A stretch of DNA of 64,000 nt from Ariolimax columbianus (lineage: Eukaryota; Mollusca; Gastropoda; Stylommatophora; Arionidae): the NCBI GenBank assembly GCA_036924085.1, contig JAVGWX010000001.1, positions 947,603 to 1,011,602 of the forward strand, written 5' to 3'. A model generated the notes under the pieces. That model saw nothing but the letters and a program-made list of their open reading frames with translations, did not search any database and had not been told where the DNA came from. Below, in pieces: positions 22,680-33,446 of this stretch. The position numbers and the translations under genes are program-made. Every line of letters starts with the position of its first letter. Within the stretch, counting starts at the first letter, position 1.

Positions 22680-22805
22680 CCATTGTAACGTGTTTATATT
22701 GTAACGTGTTTATATTGTAACGTGTTTATATTGTAACGTGTTTATATTGTAACGTGTTTATATTGTAACGTGTTTATATTGTAACGTGTTTATATTGTAA
22801 CATTG
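22680..22805. repeat. 16-bp array (TAACGTGTTTATATTG), about 8 units
   Basis: Perfect units at 16-bp spacing from 22685, inside the LINE remnant. Confidence 0.95.
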
Positions 22806-23149
22806 GTGCCCTTTTCCCAAAGATTTGACTTGCTTTATTAAATCTGTGTTGATTTTCACTGTCTTCTTTGCCATATGCTCAGATTATGTTATCCAGATTC
22901 GTGAAATTCTTCTATTTTTGGATTTTGCATGAATGTGATAAACAGTAAAGGGGATAGTTGACAACCTTGCCGTACGTCTGTCACAACATTATTCGGAATA
23001 TCCTGATCTCACCGTACATTGGCTATTCACATAAAGAGTTTTACATTGATTGGTCAAATGTTTGTTTACTCTATAACGTTCTAATGTTTCCACAGTTGAT
23101 ATATATTCACTCGATCTAATGACTTCTCTTGATCCACGAAAGCAACGTG

Positions 23150-23440
23150 CAATGTCTGATAGTACTCTATTGTTGTCTCCACTGGTTGTCTGATTGTACT
23201 CTATTGTTGTCTCCACTAGTTGTCTGATGGTACTCTATTGTTGTCTCCACTGGTTGTCTGATTGTACTCCATTGTTTTATCCACTAGTTGTCTGATAGTA
23301 CTCTATTGTTGTCTCCAGTAGTTGTCTGATCGTACTCTATTGTTGTCTCCACTAATTGTCTGATCGTACTCTATTGTTGCCTCCACTAGTTGTCTGATCG
23401 TACTCTATTGTTGCCTCCACTAGTTGTCTGAGTGCCAAGA
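23150..23440. repeat. 34-bp array inside the LINE remnant, about 8 units
   Basis: Units with GTACTCTATTGTTGTCTCCA and TTGTCTGAT. On the minus strand the unit encodes VETTIEYNQTTS, the stretch just before motif A in this LINE, so it is an in-place expansion of coding sequence. Confidence 0.88.
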
Positions 23441-23610
23441 TTGTATCTGTCCATCTCGTGTTTCCTAAATCTAACTTCTACTTTTCTAAGTTACGGTTCT
23501 ATGATTGGGCGTAGTATTTTTTCCAGTATTTCACAGAATTTCTTTCCAGTATGGCTAAGCAATGATATTCCTCTATTCTTGTACTAAACTTGACAATTTT
23601 TGTTTCAATT

Positions 23611-23869
23611 TTAGCAACATATGCCAAAACGGCAACCTTTTACAATTGTAAATATTGCGTAATATCCTCTAACGACCAACATGGCGCTCTTCACGGCTAC
23701 ACTCATTAGTTTGCATGTGTTAACCTGTGAGTGCAAACGTGGCAAAGAAAATACAAATCTGAGGCTGCTCTGATTATGGCTCACAATGACAGGAATGACA
23801 GAAAAGAAGAATATACAAATGATCAAATCTGTGACGTAATTTCCTGTTCTACGGAAATAATGATCTAGA
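23611..23869. other. Unique sequence
   Basis: Nothing recognised. Confidence 0.35.
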
Positions 23870-24310
23870 TTGTTGTACCTTCTTTTATTGGTTCATTTTA
23901 TACTGGCTCTAATCTTCAACTGGTGTTATACCTTCAAGTGGTATACCTTCTCCTGTTGGTACATCATCTACTGGTGTTATACCTTCAAGTGGTATACCTT
24001 CTCCTGTTGGTACATCATCTACTGGTGTTATACCTTCAAGTGGTATACCTTCTCCTGTTGGTACATCATCTACTGGTGTTATATATTTTAATCGTGTTAT
24101 ACTTTTGGAAACACTATATCTTCTTCTGTTGTTATACCGTCTACGGTTATTACACTCACTAGGAATACCTTATATTTTCTGTATATCTGCAATTGGTGTT
24201 ATACCTCTACTGTTATTATACCTTGTACTTTTATAAGCCTCCAACTGTTGTACATGATATTGCCGAAATACCTGCTGCTAGTGTTATACTTTGTCATTGT
24301 GGAATACCTA
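23870..24310. repeat. GTTATACC-type repeats, with a 51-bp core
   Basis: Three near-perfect 51-bp units at 23919-24075 (GGTGTTATACCTTCAAGTGG, then CTCCTGTTGGTACATCATC), flanked by degenerate GTTATACC-bearing units to about 24310. The core resembles the 34-bp array at 27700-28745. The minus frame repeats a 17-residue EGITPVDDVPTG-type peptide; I see no evidence that it is expressed. Confidence 0.85.
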
Positions 24311-24589
24311 CTATCATCATCCTCATGACCTAGCTCATTGCCCTGTTCTTAGACTGGTTTTGGAGACTCTATAAAGTGTCACTCCAATACTGCTCTTTCT
24401 CAAGTGTCCATTGGTGACCGTCTGCCTCTCATTCCTAAGGACGTATTGTGCTGGCCCACCAGGATTGTCAGGATCGTCATCGCCTCCTTATCTTGTCAGA
24501 AGTTTTCCTTTCCGTCCAGCTGATATTCTCTGTCTTTCAATTGCATCACATCTCTAAAGTATCCCAAATGTCTTTCATCTCTCGTTTAT

Positions 24590-25636
24590 AGTCCAAGTCT
24601 CCGATCTATACAGAGTCACAGTCCAGATATAGTCCAAGTCTCCGATCTATACAGGACAACAGTCCAGATATAGTCCAAGTCTCCGATCTATACAGGACCC
24701 CAGTCCAGATATAGTCCAAGTCTCCGATCTATACAGGGCCACAGTCCAGATATAGTCCAAGTCTCCGATCTATACAGGGCCCCAGTCCAGTTATAGTCCA
24801 AGTCTCCGATCTATACAGGACCAATGTCCAGATATAGTCCAAGTCTCCGATCTATACAGGACCACAGTCCAGATATAGTCCAAGTCTCCGATCTATACAG
24901 GACAACAGTCCAGATATAGTCCAAGTCTCCGATCTATACAGGGCCACAGTCCAGATATAGTCCAAGTCTCCGATCTATACAGGGCCACAGTCGAGATATA
25001 GTCCAAGTCTCCGATCTATACAGGACAACAGTCCAGATATAGACCAAGTCTCCGATCTATACAGGACCACAGTCCAGATATAGTCCAAGTCTCCGATCTA
25101 TACAGGACCACAGTCCAGATATAGTCCAAGTCTCCGATCTATACAGGGCCACAGTCTAGATATAGTCCAAGTCTCCGATCTATACAGGACCACAGTCCAG
25201 ATATAGTCCAAGTCTCCGATCTATACAGGACAACAGTCCAGATATAGTCCAAGTCTCCGATCTATACAGGACCACAGTCCAGATATAGTCCAAGTCTCCG
25301 ATCTATACAGGGCCACAGTCCAGATATAGTCCAAGTCTCCGATCTATACAGGACCACAGTCCAGATATAGTCCAAGTCTCCGATCTATACAGGACCACAG
25401 TCCATATATAGTCCAAGTCTCCGATCTTTACAGGACCACAGTCCAGATATAGTCAAAGTCACCGATCTATACAGGACCACAGTCCAGATATAGTCCAAGT
25501 CTCCGATCTATACAGGGCCACAGTCCAGATATAGTCCAACCAAGTCTCCGATCTATACAGGACCACAGTCCAGATATAGTCAAAGTCACCGATCTATACA
25601 GGGCCACACACCAGATATAGTCCAAGTCTCCGAGTC
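24590..25636. repeat. 41-bp array within the LINE, about 25.5 units
   Basis: Units with AAGTCTCCGATCTATACAGG and CACAGTCCAGATATAG. On the minus strand a unit encodes LYRSETWTI, the conserved thumb motif LYGxETWT of RTE-type RTs. LINE sequence continues on both sides in the correct order. Confidence 0.95.
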
Positions 25637-25876
25637 TAGCTCTGATGTGTTACTGGCTACGGGCATTCTGGGTAATGATTTGACCCAAATATGGAAACTG
25701 GTTTCCATGTTTGATCTGTTAGCCTTCTATGTGCTGCTTGCGGTCCTCTTTCAATTCCACAAGCTCTGTCTTCTTCATCTGCATCTTTATTCCCTAGTCC
25801 GTTGTTTGGCTGCTAATTTTGTCGAGCAAGTGTTGTAGAGCTCTCTGTCTCTTAGTCTGTGGTCTGTTCATTCTCT

Positions 25877-26085
25877 CTGAGGACGTGAATTAGTTAGCTG
25901 CCTCTCGCAAGCGATGAAGGCAACACCAGCTGATGGTCTGAGGACGTGAATTAGTTAGCTGCCTCTCGCAAGCGATGAAGGCAACACCAGCTGATGGTCT
26001 GAGGACGTGAATTAGTTAGCTGCCTCTCGCAAGCGATGAAGGCAACACCAGCTGATGGTTTGAGGACGTGGATTAGTTCGCTGCC
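25877..26085. repeat. 61-bp array within the LINE, about 3.4 units
   Basis: Units start CTGAGGACGTGAATTAGTTA at 25877, 25938 and 25999. The minus strand encodes PSAGVAFIACERQLTNS, which corresponds to the catalytic motif C neighbourhood. Confidence 0.9.
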
Positions 26086-26469
26086 TCTCGATGATGGTTG
26101 TGTCTTGATGATGTAACTTTCGCTGTATTTGGATTCTAGAGGGAGAAAGGAGGCTGTGCTGGTCATCGACCTCACTCTCTGGTCCATAGCTGCTTTGGAC
26201 TAGTTGCAAGACATGTTTGCGAATGCCGACAGTGAGTAGGTTACTCTTATGTGCACCCTGAAAAGGACGTTAAGTGACGGGTTGCAGTAGCTTTCCTCAC
26301 ATCGCGAGCGTGTTGATGAAGGTGGACCGGGGTTCTCCATGCGGTTGTGATATGCTTGGCTTCATCTGCCCGTCACTCACTACTACGGAGATCACGTCGA
26401 ACCCCACTTTGTTAGCCAGATTGTTCCTCAGATCCTCGACAGCAGCCCATTTCCAGGACGACCAACAAG

Positions 26470-26640
26470 GAGGTCAAGGTCAGGATCTTGCAGGTCAGGT
26501 GAGGGTCTTGGAGGTCAGGTGAGGGTCTTGGAGGTCAGGTGAGGGTCTTGGAGGTCAGGGGAGGGTCTTGGGAGTCAGGTGAGGGTCTTGGAGGTCAGGT
26601 GAGGGTCTTGCAGGTCGGGTGAGGGTCTTGGAGGTTCTTG
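26470..26640. repeat. 20-bp array (GAGGTCAGGTGAGGGTCTTG), about 8.5 units
   Basis: Regular 20-bp spacing. It lies between RT motifs B and C of the surrounding LINE. Confidence 0.95.
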
Positions 26641-26654
26641 GCCAGTATATTTCT

Positions 26655-26768
26655 CCTGACCCTGGCTAACATTGTCTGATCAGCGTGGTTTGCCTGACCC
26701 TGTCTAATATTGTCTGATCAGCGTGGTTTGCCTGACCCTGGCTAACATTCTATGATCAGTGTTTGGCA
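26655..26768. repeat. 38-bp array, 3 units
   Basis: Units with CCTGACCCTGGCTAACATTG start at 26655, 26693 and 26731. Confidence 0.88.
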
Positions 26769-26996
26769 AGACGTAAAGGAGACGACGACGAACACCACAT
26801 GAGGGACATTTTGTCTCAGGGTTTACTCCTGAAGCCTATCCTGTAAACAGGTATCCCACAAGGCAGTGGGGTTACATCTGTCTCTGTCTCGTTGACTGTG
26901 GTCTGGTCTCTCGGAGTAAGTGTTGAATAATCCAGGGAACAGTAGACATCCCTGTCTCATCCCCTCCACGTGAGGATTCGGTCTGTCATTATTTTG

Positions 26997-27136
26997 CATT
27001 TTATGTAATGGTCTGCTTCCTCATGCATGTTGTAAGGTTTTGCTTCCCCGGGGTAACGGCCGGTGTTGTGATGGGGTTCGAACCTATCACCTTGGTTGTA
27101 AGCCGTGTCACTTAACCACTAGCACACTCCGTCCCC
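26997..27136 (-). mobile_element. tRNA-derived SINE, family 1, copy 2
   Basis: On the minus strand, box A TGTGCTAGTGG (27117-27127) and a perfect palindromic box B GGTTCGAACCC (27074-27084) are followed by the family body ACCGGCCGTTACCCCGGGGA. It sits between two pieces of one LINE RT (FYINQNAM and GMRQGC), so it inserted after the LINE. The 3' body is truncated relative to copy 1. Confidence 0.88.
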
Positions 27137-27699
27137 CATTTCGACCAGTACTATCATGGCGTTTTGGTTGATGTAGAAATTTGGAATCATATCAGCCAAA
27201 GCAATGGTTGATCAATCTGAATTTCTTGTAAGACTTCAAATAGTCTGTTCCAGGCAGCACGAGAAAATGTATGTGAAGCCTCATTACTTGACCAGTCATC
27301 CTTTCCGCTAGGAATGTCAGGGTTCCAATTGGATCTGGGGTGCTCCTCCCACTGCGAAGGCCCTTGTATGTTCTCGTCAGTCTTGTCTCTAATTGGTTGG
27401 TCAATTATCTCTTTATCTTTCAAATGATTTCCGATGCATGTGATGTTAAGCCCGTGGCTGATTGCCTTCCGTTGCATCTGATTGGTGAGGGGATGCTGAT
27501 TGGCTGATTGGTGTGGTTCGTTTGTCAATCACCGTGTCATACATGTTATTGACATGTTGGCCAAGCAAATCATGCAGCCTTTTCCCTGCTCATGTCATGA
27601 GCTCTGTGGGTACTTCATCAATTTCTGGGACTTCGGAGTTTGGTCTCGCCTGGAGGGTTGTATCCTGCATGATTATTCTCTTTTGATTTTAGGTGGCTT

Positions 27700-28745
27700 T
27701 AGTTACTTTACTGCTAGCGTTATACCTTCTGTTGGCGGAGTAGTCTACTGGCGTTATACCTTATGTTGGCGGAGTAGTCTACTGGCGTTATACCTTCTGT
27801 TTTCGGAGAAGTCTACTGGCGTTATACCTTCTGTTGGCGGAGTAGTCTACTGGCGTTATACCTTATGTTGGCGGAGTAGTCTACTGGCGTTATACCTTCT
27901 GTTTTCGGAGTAGTCTACTGGCGTTATACCTTCTGTTGGCGGAGTAGTCTACTGGCGTTATACCTTCTGTTGGCGGAGTAGTCTACTGGCGTTATACCTT
28001 CTGTTTTCGGAGAAGTCTACTGGCGTTATACCTTCTGTTGGCGGAGTAGTCTACTGGCGTTATACCTTATGTTGGCGGAGTAGTCTACTGGCGTTATACC
28101 TTCTGTTTTTGGAGTAGTCTACTGGCGTTATACCTTCTGTTGGCGGAGTAGTCTACTGGCGTTATACCTTCTGTTGGCGGAGTAGTCCACTGGCGTTATA
28201 CCTTCTGTTGTTGGAGTAGTCTACTGGCGTTATACCTTCTGTTGATGGAGTAGTCTACTGGCGTTATAGCTTTTGTTGGCGGAGTAGTCTGCTGGCGTTA
28301 TACCTTCTGTTGGCGGGGTAGTCTACTGGCGTTATACCTGCTGTTGACGGAGTAGTCTGCTGGCGTTATACCTTCTGTTGGTGGGGTAGTCTACTGGCGT
28401 TATACCTGCTGTAGACGGAGTAGTCTGCTCACGTTATACCTTCTGTTGGCGGAGTAGTCTACTGGCGTTATACCTTCTGTTGGCTGGGTAGTCTACTGGC
28501 GTTATACCTTCTGTTGGCGGAGTAGTCTACTAACGATATACGTTCTGTTGGTGGAGTAATATACTAGTGTTATACCTAGTGTTGGTGAAGTAGTCTACTA
28601 GCGTTATACATTGTGTTGGTGGAGTAGTCTACTTGCGTTTTACCTTCTGTTGGCGGAGTAGTCTGCTAGCGTTATACCTTGTGTTGGTGGAGTAGTCAAC
28701 TAGCGTTATACCTTCTGTTGGCGGAATACTGTCTACTAGCGGTAT
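27700..28745. repeat. 34-bp GTTATACC array, about 30 units
   Basis: Units with GGCGTTATACCTTCTGTTGG and AGTAGTCTACT at 34-bp spacing (27721, 27755 and onward). They grow more divergent toward 28745. Degenerate units resume at 29646 after a LINE insertion. Confidence 0.96.
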
Positions 28746-28747
28746 CA

Positions 28748-29645
28748 GGTCAGGTCAGGTCATCCCGTAACCGTTGAGGTCGTTGGGGCACACATGAAGA
28801 CATCCTCACAACTCCACGCCACCCCTCTCTGTCAGAAGCCGCTGCCTGTGACTCTTCTGGTCGGAGACTGGTCCATTCTTTTATGTTGTCTTCTCATCTC
28901 TTTTTGGGCCGGCCTCTTCGTCGTCTGCCATGCACCTTCCCGTGGAGGATTGTGTTTGCAAGACCATTTGATCTCGATATGTGACCCTACCAAGTGAGTT
29001 TCCTTCTTTTGACAGTTGCCAAGAGATCTTCGAAAGGCCCTATTGCCGTCGTAATTCTATTTCGGATTTCCTCGTTTGTAACTCGATCTTTGTACGTGAC
29101 GTTTAAAAGTCTTGGGAAACATCTCATCTCCAAGACGTGTATCCTTCGTTGAAGGTCAGCTGTAACTGTCCATGTCTCACAAGCATAGAGAAATATTGAC
29201 AGGACCAGTGTACGCATTAATCTGATTTTCGTGCGTAGTGCTAACTGTTTATCTTGCCAGATTTTGTTAAGCCGTGCAAGCGCCGCTATTGTCTGTGCTA
29301 TTCTGGCCAATACTTCACATTTTGATCCTTCATCACTGACAATCGACCCAAGATATTTAAAACGGTTAACTACTTCGAGTTCTTGACCGTTTGCTTTTAT
29401 CCTGCTGTTGAAGCCCGTAGCGTTGTTTGTCATTAGTTTTGTCTTTCCAGCGTTTATCTCCATACCATAGTCAAGAGCTGTTTCATCGAGCCTTCTGACC
29501 CATTCATGGAGTTCTGCTTCTGAACCCGCCAACCCGTCGATATCATCTGCAAAATGAAGGTTAGTAATCGTTCGGCCCCCTATCTTGACAATACCAACGT
29601 GACCTCCAAGTGCCTCACTCATAATTCCTTCAAGGAATATATTGA
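28748..29645 (-). mobile_element. RTE LINE, 3' portion, nearly intact RT C-terminus
   Basis: The minus frame from 29645 reads FNIFLEGIMSEAL (motif B end), then intact motif C in NLHFADDIDGLAGSEAE, GMEINAGKTKLM, FKYLGSIVSDEG, LFLYACETWT-type thumb residues (FLYACETWT), then past one TAG (W-stop-G near 28985) GHISRSNGLANTILHG and GRPKKR, a TGA where RWEDN is expected, and VPQRPQRLRDDLT followed by a stop near 28758. Only two nonsense changes and no frameshift were found, so this is a young copy. The 3' untranslated tail is only about 10 bp of CTGAC repeats, an RTE hallmark (family knowledge). It is 5' truncated within the palm and lies inside the GTTATACC array. Confidence 0.93.
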
Positions 29646-29860
29646 AAAGAGTATACCTTCCGTTATTGGAATACTGTCTATTGCATTAAACCTTCCGTTG
29701 GTGGAATATTGTTTACTGTAGTTAAACCTTCTGTTGCTAAAATACTGTCTGCTAGCGCAACACTTTCTGTTGATGATTACTGTTTACTGTAACACGTCCT
29801 ACTAGGTTATTTATTGGTGTTATACCTTCTGCGGTTGTTAAACCCTTTACTGGTGTACTT
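29646..29860. repeat. Degenerate GTTATACC array, right of the RTE insertion
   Basis: Units with ACCTTCCGTT, GGAATACTGTCTA and GGTGTTATACCTTCTG continue the array interrupted at 28745. Confidence 0.8.
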
Positions 29861-29902
29861 CCAAGTAGCTTTATGTTTTACCACCGAAACGTCATCTAGT
29901 TT

Positions 29903-29907
<5 letters not shown>

Positions 29908-29936
<29 letters not shown>

Positions 29937-29992
29937 TAAGCGAGAGAGAGAGAGATGGATAGAGAAATAAGCGAGAGAGAGGGAGAGACAGA
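29908..29992. repeat. GA microsatellite
   Basis: GA runs interrupted by AATAAGC and GGATAGA. Confidence 0.95.
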
Positions 29993-30223
29993 GAGATATA
30001 TATAGAATTGATTAGTACCTTACGGGATCAAGATGCTGAGCTGCACATGAGCTGCAGTGGTCAGCGACCCATAGCTGACTGCTAGCGTCAGGGCCAGCGA
30101 ACCAGAGCAGCCAAGACCCTTCTACACCTCCACGCGGTGATCCTGGATAACAGGCTGCAGCAGGGCAGACTGGCTAAGGAGAAGGGATCGAAGAGGGAAT
30201 CCTAACCCGGTACTCAAAAAATG
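29993..30223. other. Unique sequence
   Basis: GC-richer stretch with no recognised feature. Confidence 0.35.
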
Positions 30224-30378
30224 CTAGCTGAAGTCGGATGTGTTGGACCGAAAGGTGGAAATATCGCAGTCAAGCTGTAAACTACGACACAACACATTCC
30301 GTTCTCTGGACTACGTTCTGCTACTTAAGCCCTTTCATTGTTTGGTAGTGGGAGATTGAGAACGAACGAAGAAGATTA
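30224..30378. repeat. SINE-like 3' remnant plus dispersed repeat
   Basis: GCTGAAGTCGGATG near 30232 matches the body of SINE family 1. Bases 30320-30375 match 15153-15208 (CTACTTAAGCC and GAGAACGAACGAAGA). Confidence 0.6.
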
Positions 30379-30414
30379 GTACCTTACATAATCAACAGTA
30401 CTAGACAGATCAAT

Positions 30415-30515
30415 CATTCAATAAATGATTCAATCATTCAATCAATCATTCAATCAATCATTGAGTCATTCAATCATTCAGTCATTCAATCAATCATTCA
30501 ATCAATCAATCATAT
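30415..30515. repeat. ATTCAATC microsatellite
   Basis: Mixed CAATCATT and CAATCAAT units. Confidence 0.93.
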
Positions 30516-30964
30516 ATTGTTCACCGCTGTGTGGAGAATATGTCCTCAACAAACACACGCCACCGTTTCTTGGTCCTCTACCTGGTTCCGTCCAGCTGTT
30601 CTCCATTGGTGATCTTATCATACCGTCTCAAGTTTCTGTTAGGTTAGTTTTAGTTGAGTTTTAGTTTAGTTTAGTTTAGTTTAGTTCATATTTCTACAGC
30701 CAGCCAGGTTTTGTTTAAAAGTGAAGATTGAATAGTTAGTTATGAACGGGTAGAAATCAAGTTTCATTGTTGTGTTTTAATTTCACTTTGGTTATAGTTT
30801 ATTTGTTTGAAGTGAGAGTATAGTTAGTGCAGACCCCTTGCTCCATCTGCTACGGTTGTTCAGCCAGCTGGAACTGCTACATTCAGTTAAGTTAAGTAAG
30901 CCGAAAGAGACTGCATCGCTGACGCGCCTGTTTTCTTCCAGAGTAATGCTCAGATGATATCACT
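30516..30964. other. Mostly unique sequence
   Basis: Contains a short GTTTA run at 30656-30688. CAGCTGGAACTGCTACA near 30869 resembles the LTR-family right end, but I could not confirm an element. Confidence 0.35.
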
Positions 30965-31037
30965 TGTACGTTCCTACCTTGTACGTTCCTACGTTCCTAC
31001 CTTGTACGTTCCTACCTTGTACGTTCCTACCTTATAC
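30965..31037. repeat. 15-bp repeat (CTTGTACGTTCCTAC), about 5 units
   Basis: Short tandem copies with one 9-bp partial. Confidence 0.88.
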
Positions 31038-31166
31038 GAACAAGACAAGGATACCGAGGTGGCACCTGAGAGGACAAACTACAGGATTCGTGTCCTGAGG
31101 CCTGGGGCTGGCTGAAACAAGTGCAGGTGGGGCTCTGTTCTATCACAGCGGCTCAAATGAACTGGA

Positions 31167-31744
31167 GGTAACAGAACCCAGAACATTACTAGCTACTTTG
31201 AAAACAACTAACACGAAGATAAACATTAACCAAAATATGCACCAAACGATCAGAAAAAGAACTCAATAAAAGAAGAATTTTACATCACGTTATACTTCGC
31301 CTAAAGTTACTTGATAGTCGAACAGTAACTTTAGGCGAACTATAACTTGATTTACGAACTGTAACTTTATACGACCTGTAATTTTGTACAGACGAACCGT
31401 TATGGGGATTGCACAGGATGGAAGATTCGTTTTTATTCTGCAACTCAGCGGATTTCGTCGGTGGGCCTCGTCGTCTGTGGCTTGAAGTGATCGCTAGATC
31501 GCTGAGCTAGTCGAATATCTCTCTAGTTAGACGCTGGATTCTCTGAGATTTCTATTTGACGCTGGATTCTCTTCAGCGTTGCAAATAAAGAAGTATTTAA
31601 GATGACTCGTGCGTGTCCCTCGTGACGCACTACCATCTCTAGTTCTACCACTTGCTATGGGAAACATCAGTGTCATTACTAGCTACCTCCCTTGGATAAG
31701 CTGCTCAACACATGGGCTCACGTGGTGAAAGATTGTTTGTCGAA

Positions 31745-31788
<44 letters not shown>

Positions 31789-31990
31789 GCTCCGAAAATA
31801 TATCTACTTGCTTCTTTCCTCTACGCTGTTATCAAGACGGCCCTGTTATCGTTGCTCGCTGCCGACAGATGACGACTTGTTCTCCTATCACTGCCAACTG
31901 ATGACTTTCTCCGATGTTTGTTCTAGAATTTCAATTTGTCCTCTTCGCTATGGAAGAGATAATTCGTCTCTCCGATCTTTGCTCTGGGAA
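31167..31990. mobile_element. Solo-LTR-like element, partial copy B
   Basis: Homologous over about 600 bp, in the same orientation, to 48180-48740. Shared landmarks are GACGAACCGTTATG, GGATTGC.ACAG, GTGATCGCT, GCAAATAAA, GTTCTACCACTTGC and ATCAAGACGG.CCTGTT. The middle holds a CT run (31750-31789) at the same place as in the other copies. The right part is replaced by a 32-bp array. No coding region. Confidence 0.7.
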
Positions 31991-32265
31991 ACTCTCTCCA
32001 ACTGCCCTTCACTCTCCAAAACTCTCCCTCCAACTGCCCTTCCCTCTCCAAAACTCTCCCTCCAACTGACCTTCACTCTCTAATACTCTCCCTCCAACTG
32101 CCCTTCCCACTCCAAAACTCTCCCTCTAACTGACCTTCACTCTCCAAAACTCTCCCTCCAACTGACATTCACTCTCCAAAACTCTCCCTCCAACTGACCT
32201 TCACTCTCTAAAACTCTCCCTCCAACTGACCGTCTCTCTCCAAAACTCTCCCTCCAACTGCCCAT
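31990..32265. repeat. 32-bp array, about 8.5 units
   Basis: Units with CTCTCCAAAACTCTCCCTCC and AACTGACCTTCA. Confidence 0.95.
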
Positions 32266-32644
32266 GATCCGGCTCCCCTACCTAGCTACATCTCCCGCTT
32301 TTTCCAGATCTCGTGCCTAGGTTTTCTCTTTTAGATTTCAGAAAAACCAGTTAATAGCATTCGTCCCTACCGATCATGCTGTAACAAGCTCATTTGCGTC
32401 TAGGCGTTATACAAGGTTACGTAGTTTTTAACATTTGCGCGGTATTGGAACCAACGCTGTGCATTCCAAGCATTCCGATATCCAGATTTGAGTACATCTG
32501 TACTGGCTAGTTTGGTTAGTTTTAATTCTATAATAAACAAAATGTGGCTTCTATTAATGCCTCCATCCTTTCTAATTTCATTACAAAATATATAAAATAC
32601 TATCCCTAACAAATATCTACACCGCTAAGATCTGTTACATTAAC
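32266..32644. other. Unique sequence
   Basis: Nothing recognised. Confidence 0.35.
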
Positions 32645-33000
32645 TTTACTTAACGTCTTTATACTGGTTTAGAAGACCCTGCAGAGTTTGTAAACAACCA
32701 GTTTCATTTACATTTCCTTGCTCTAAAATCTATGCCTATCAATCTATTCTTAAATGCATTAATTGTCCCTGCCTTCACTACTTCCCGCGGCAACGCATTC
32801 CAAGCATTCACCACTCTTTGACTAAAAAAATATTTCCTAATATCTAATCTGGACCTTTCTTTACTTAATGTGTAACTATGCCCTCTTGTTCTTGTTGGTA
32901 GTTGTATTTAAAAAAACTTGTAATTGTATAATTTATCATTCCTTTGATTATCTTATAAACCTGTATTAAGTCACCTCGAATTCTTCTCTTTTCTAGTTTG
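32645..33000 (-). mobile_element. CR1-like LINE, 3' end only
   Basis: Matches 17375-17720 of the long copy, from the TTAAG-type 3' end through the last coding part (decayed NAFKN and IRKYFFS-type residues on the minus strand). It is a severely 5'-truncated insertion. Confidence 0.9.
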
Positions 33001-33129
33001 TACTTAACTACACCTCATTCCCTATGGACAGAAGGCCTCCTTCTATCTTGTTAGATTGTCTTGTACTGTCCTTTTAATTAACGTGTCCATATTTGGTAGC
33101 GTTCGTACGCCTTAAAGTTTCTACATATA

Positions 33130-33249
33130 GATAAAAAGACAGATAGACATATAGACATCCAGACGAACACATAGATAGATAGACAGACAGACAAATAGAA
33201 AGATCGGTAAACATGTAGGTAGGTAGGTAAGACAGGTAGGTAGGTAGGT
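33130..33249. repeat. Degenerate AGAT/AGGT flank
   Basis: Imperfect AGATAGAC and TAGGTAGG units that merge into the pure tract. Confidence 0.85.

Positions 33250-33446
<197 letters not shown>

Larger units (their letters stand above)
22420..23610 (-). mobile_element. RTE-like LINE remnant with internal arrays
   Basis: Minus-strand RT pieces appear in the expected order. NRGISLLSHTGKKFCEILEK lies near 23580, a pre-palm block near 23480, motif A (VAFVDQEKSLDRV) near 23140, then YVNSQCTVRSGYSE, motif B (VRQGCQLSPLLF) near 22960, and a C-terminal KWFGHV near 22610. Motif C was not found. Two arrays interrupt it: 34-bp units at 23150-23440 and 16-bp units at 22680-22805. Frames are broken repeatedly. 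Clade (RTE or a related endonuclease-bearing LINE) is inferred from motif wording only. Confidence 0.75.
24310..27690 (-). mobile_element. RTE-like LINE remnant, long copy expanded by arrays and a SINE
   Basis: RT pieces appear in order on the minus strand: an N-terminal block (SEVPEIDEVPTELM, about 27640), motif A region (AAWNRLFEVLQEI, about 27230), FYINQNAM (about 27165), motif B (GMRQGCLLFPGLFNTYSE, about 26970-26915), a decayed motif C (PSAGVAFIAC for FADD.AFIA, about 26070), KKTELVELKED and FPYLGQIIT (about 25700), LYRSETWT (within the 41-bp array), and a C-terminal tail ending near 24310 with GATGATGAT. A SINE splits it at 26997-27136. Four arrays lie in it (24590-25636, 25877-26085, 26470-26640, 26655-26768). 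Treating all pieces as one insertion is inference from their consistent order and strand. Confidence 0.65.

Noticed and set aside
22680..22805. Bacterial-type promoter or AT-rich origin repeats (iterons)
   Set aside because: The context is a decayed eukaryotic LINE; the 16-bp array is an ordinary minisatellite.
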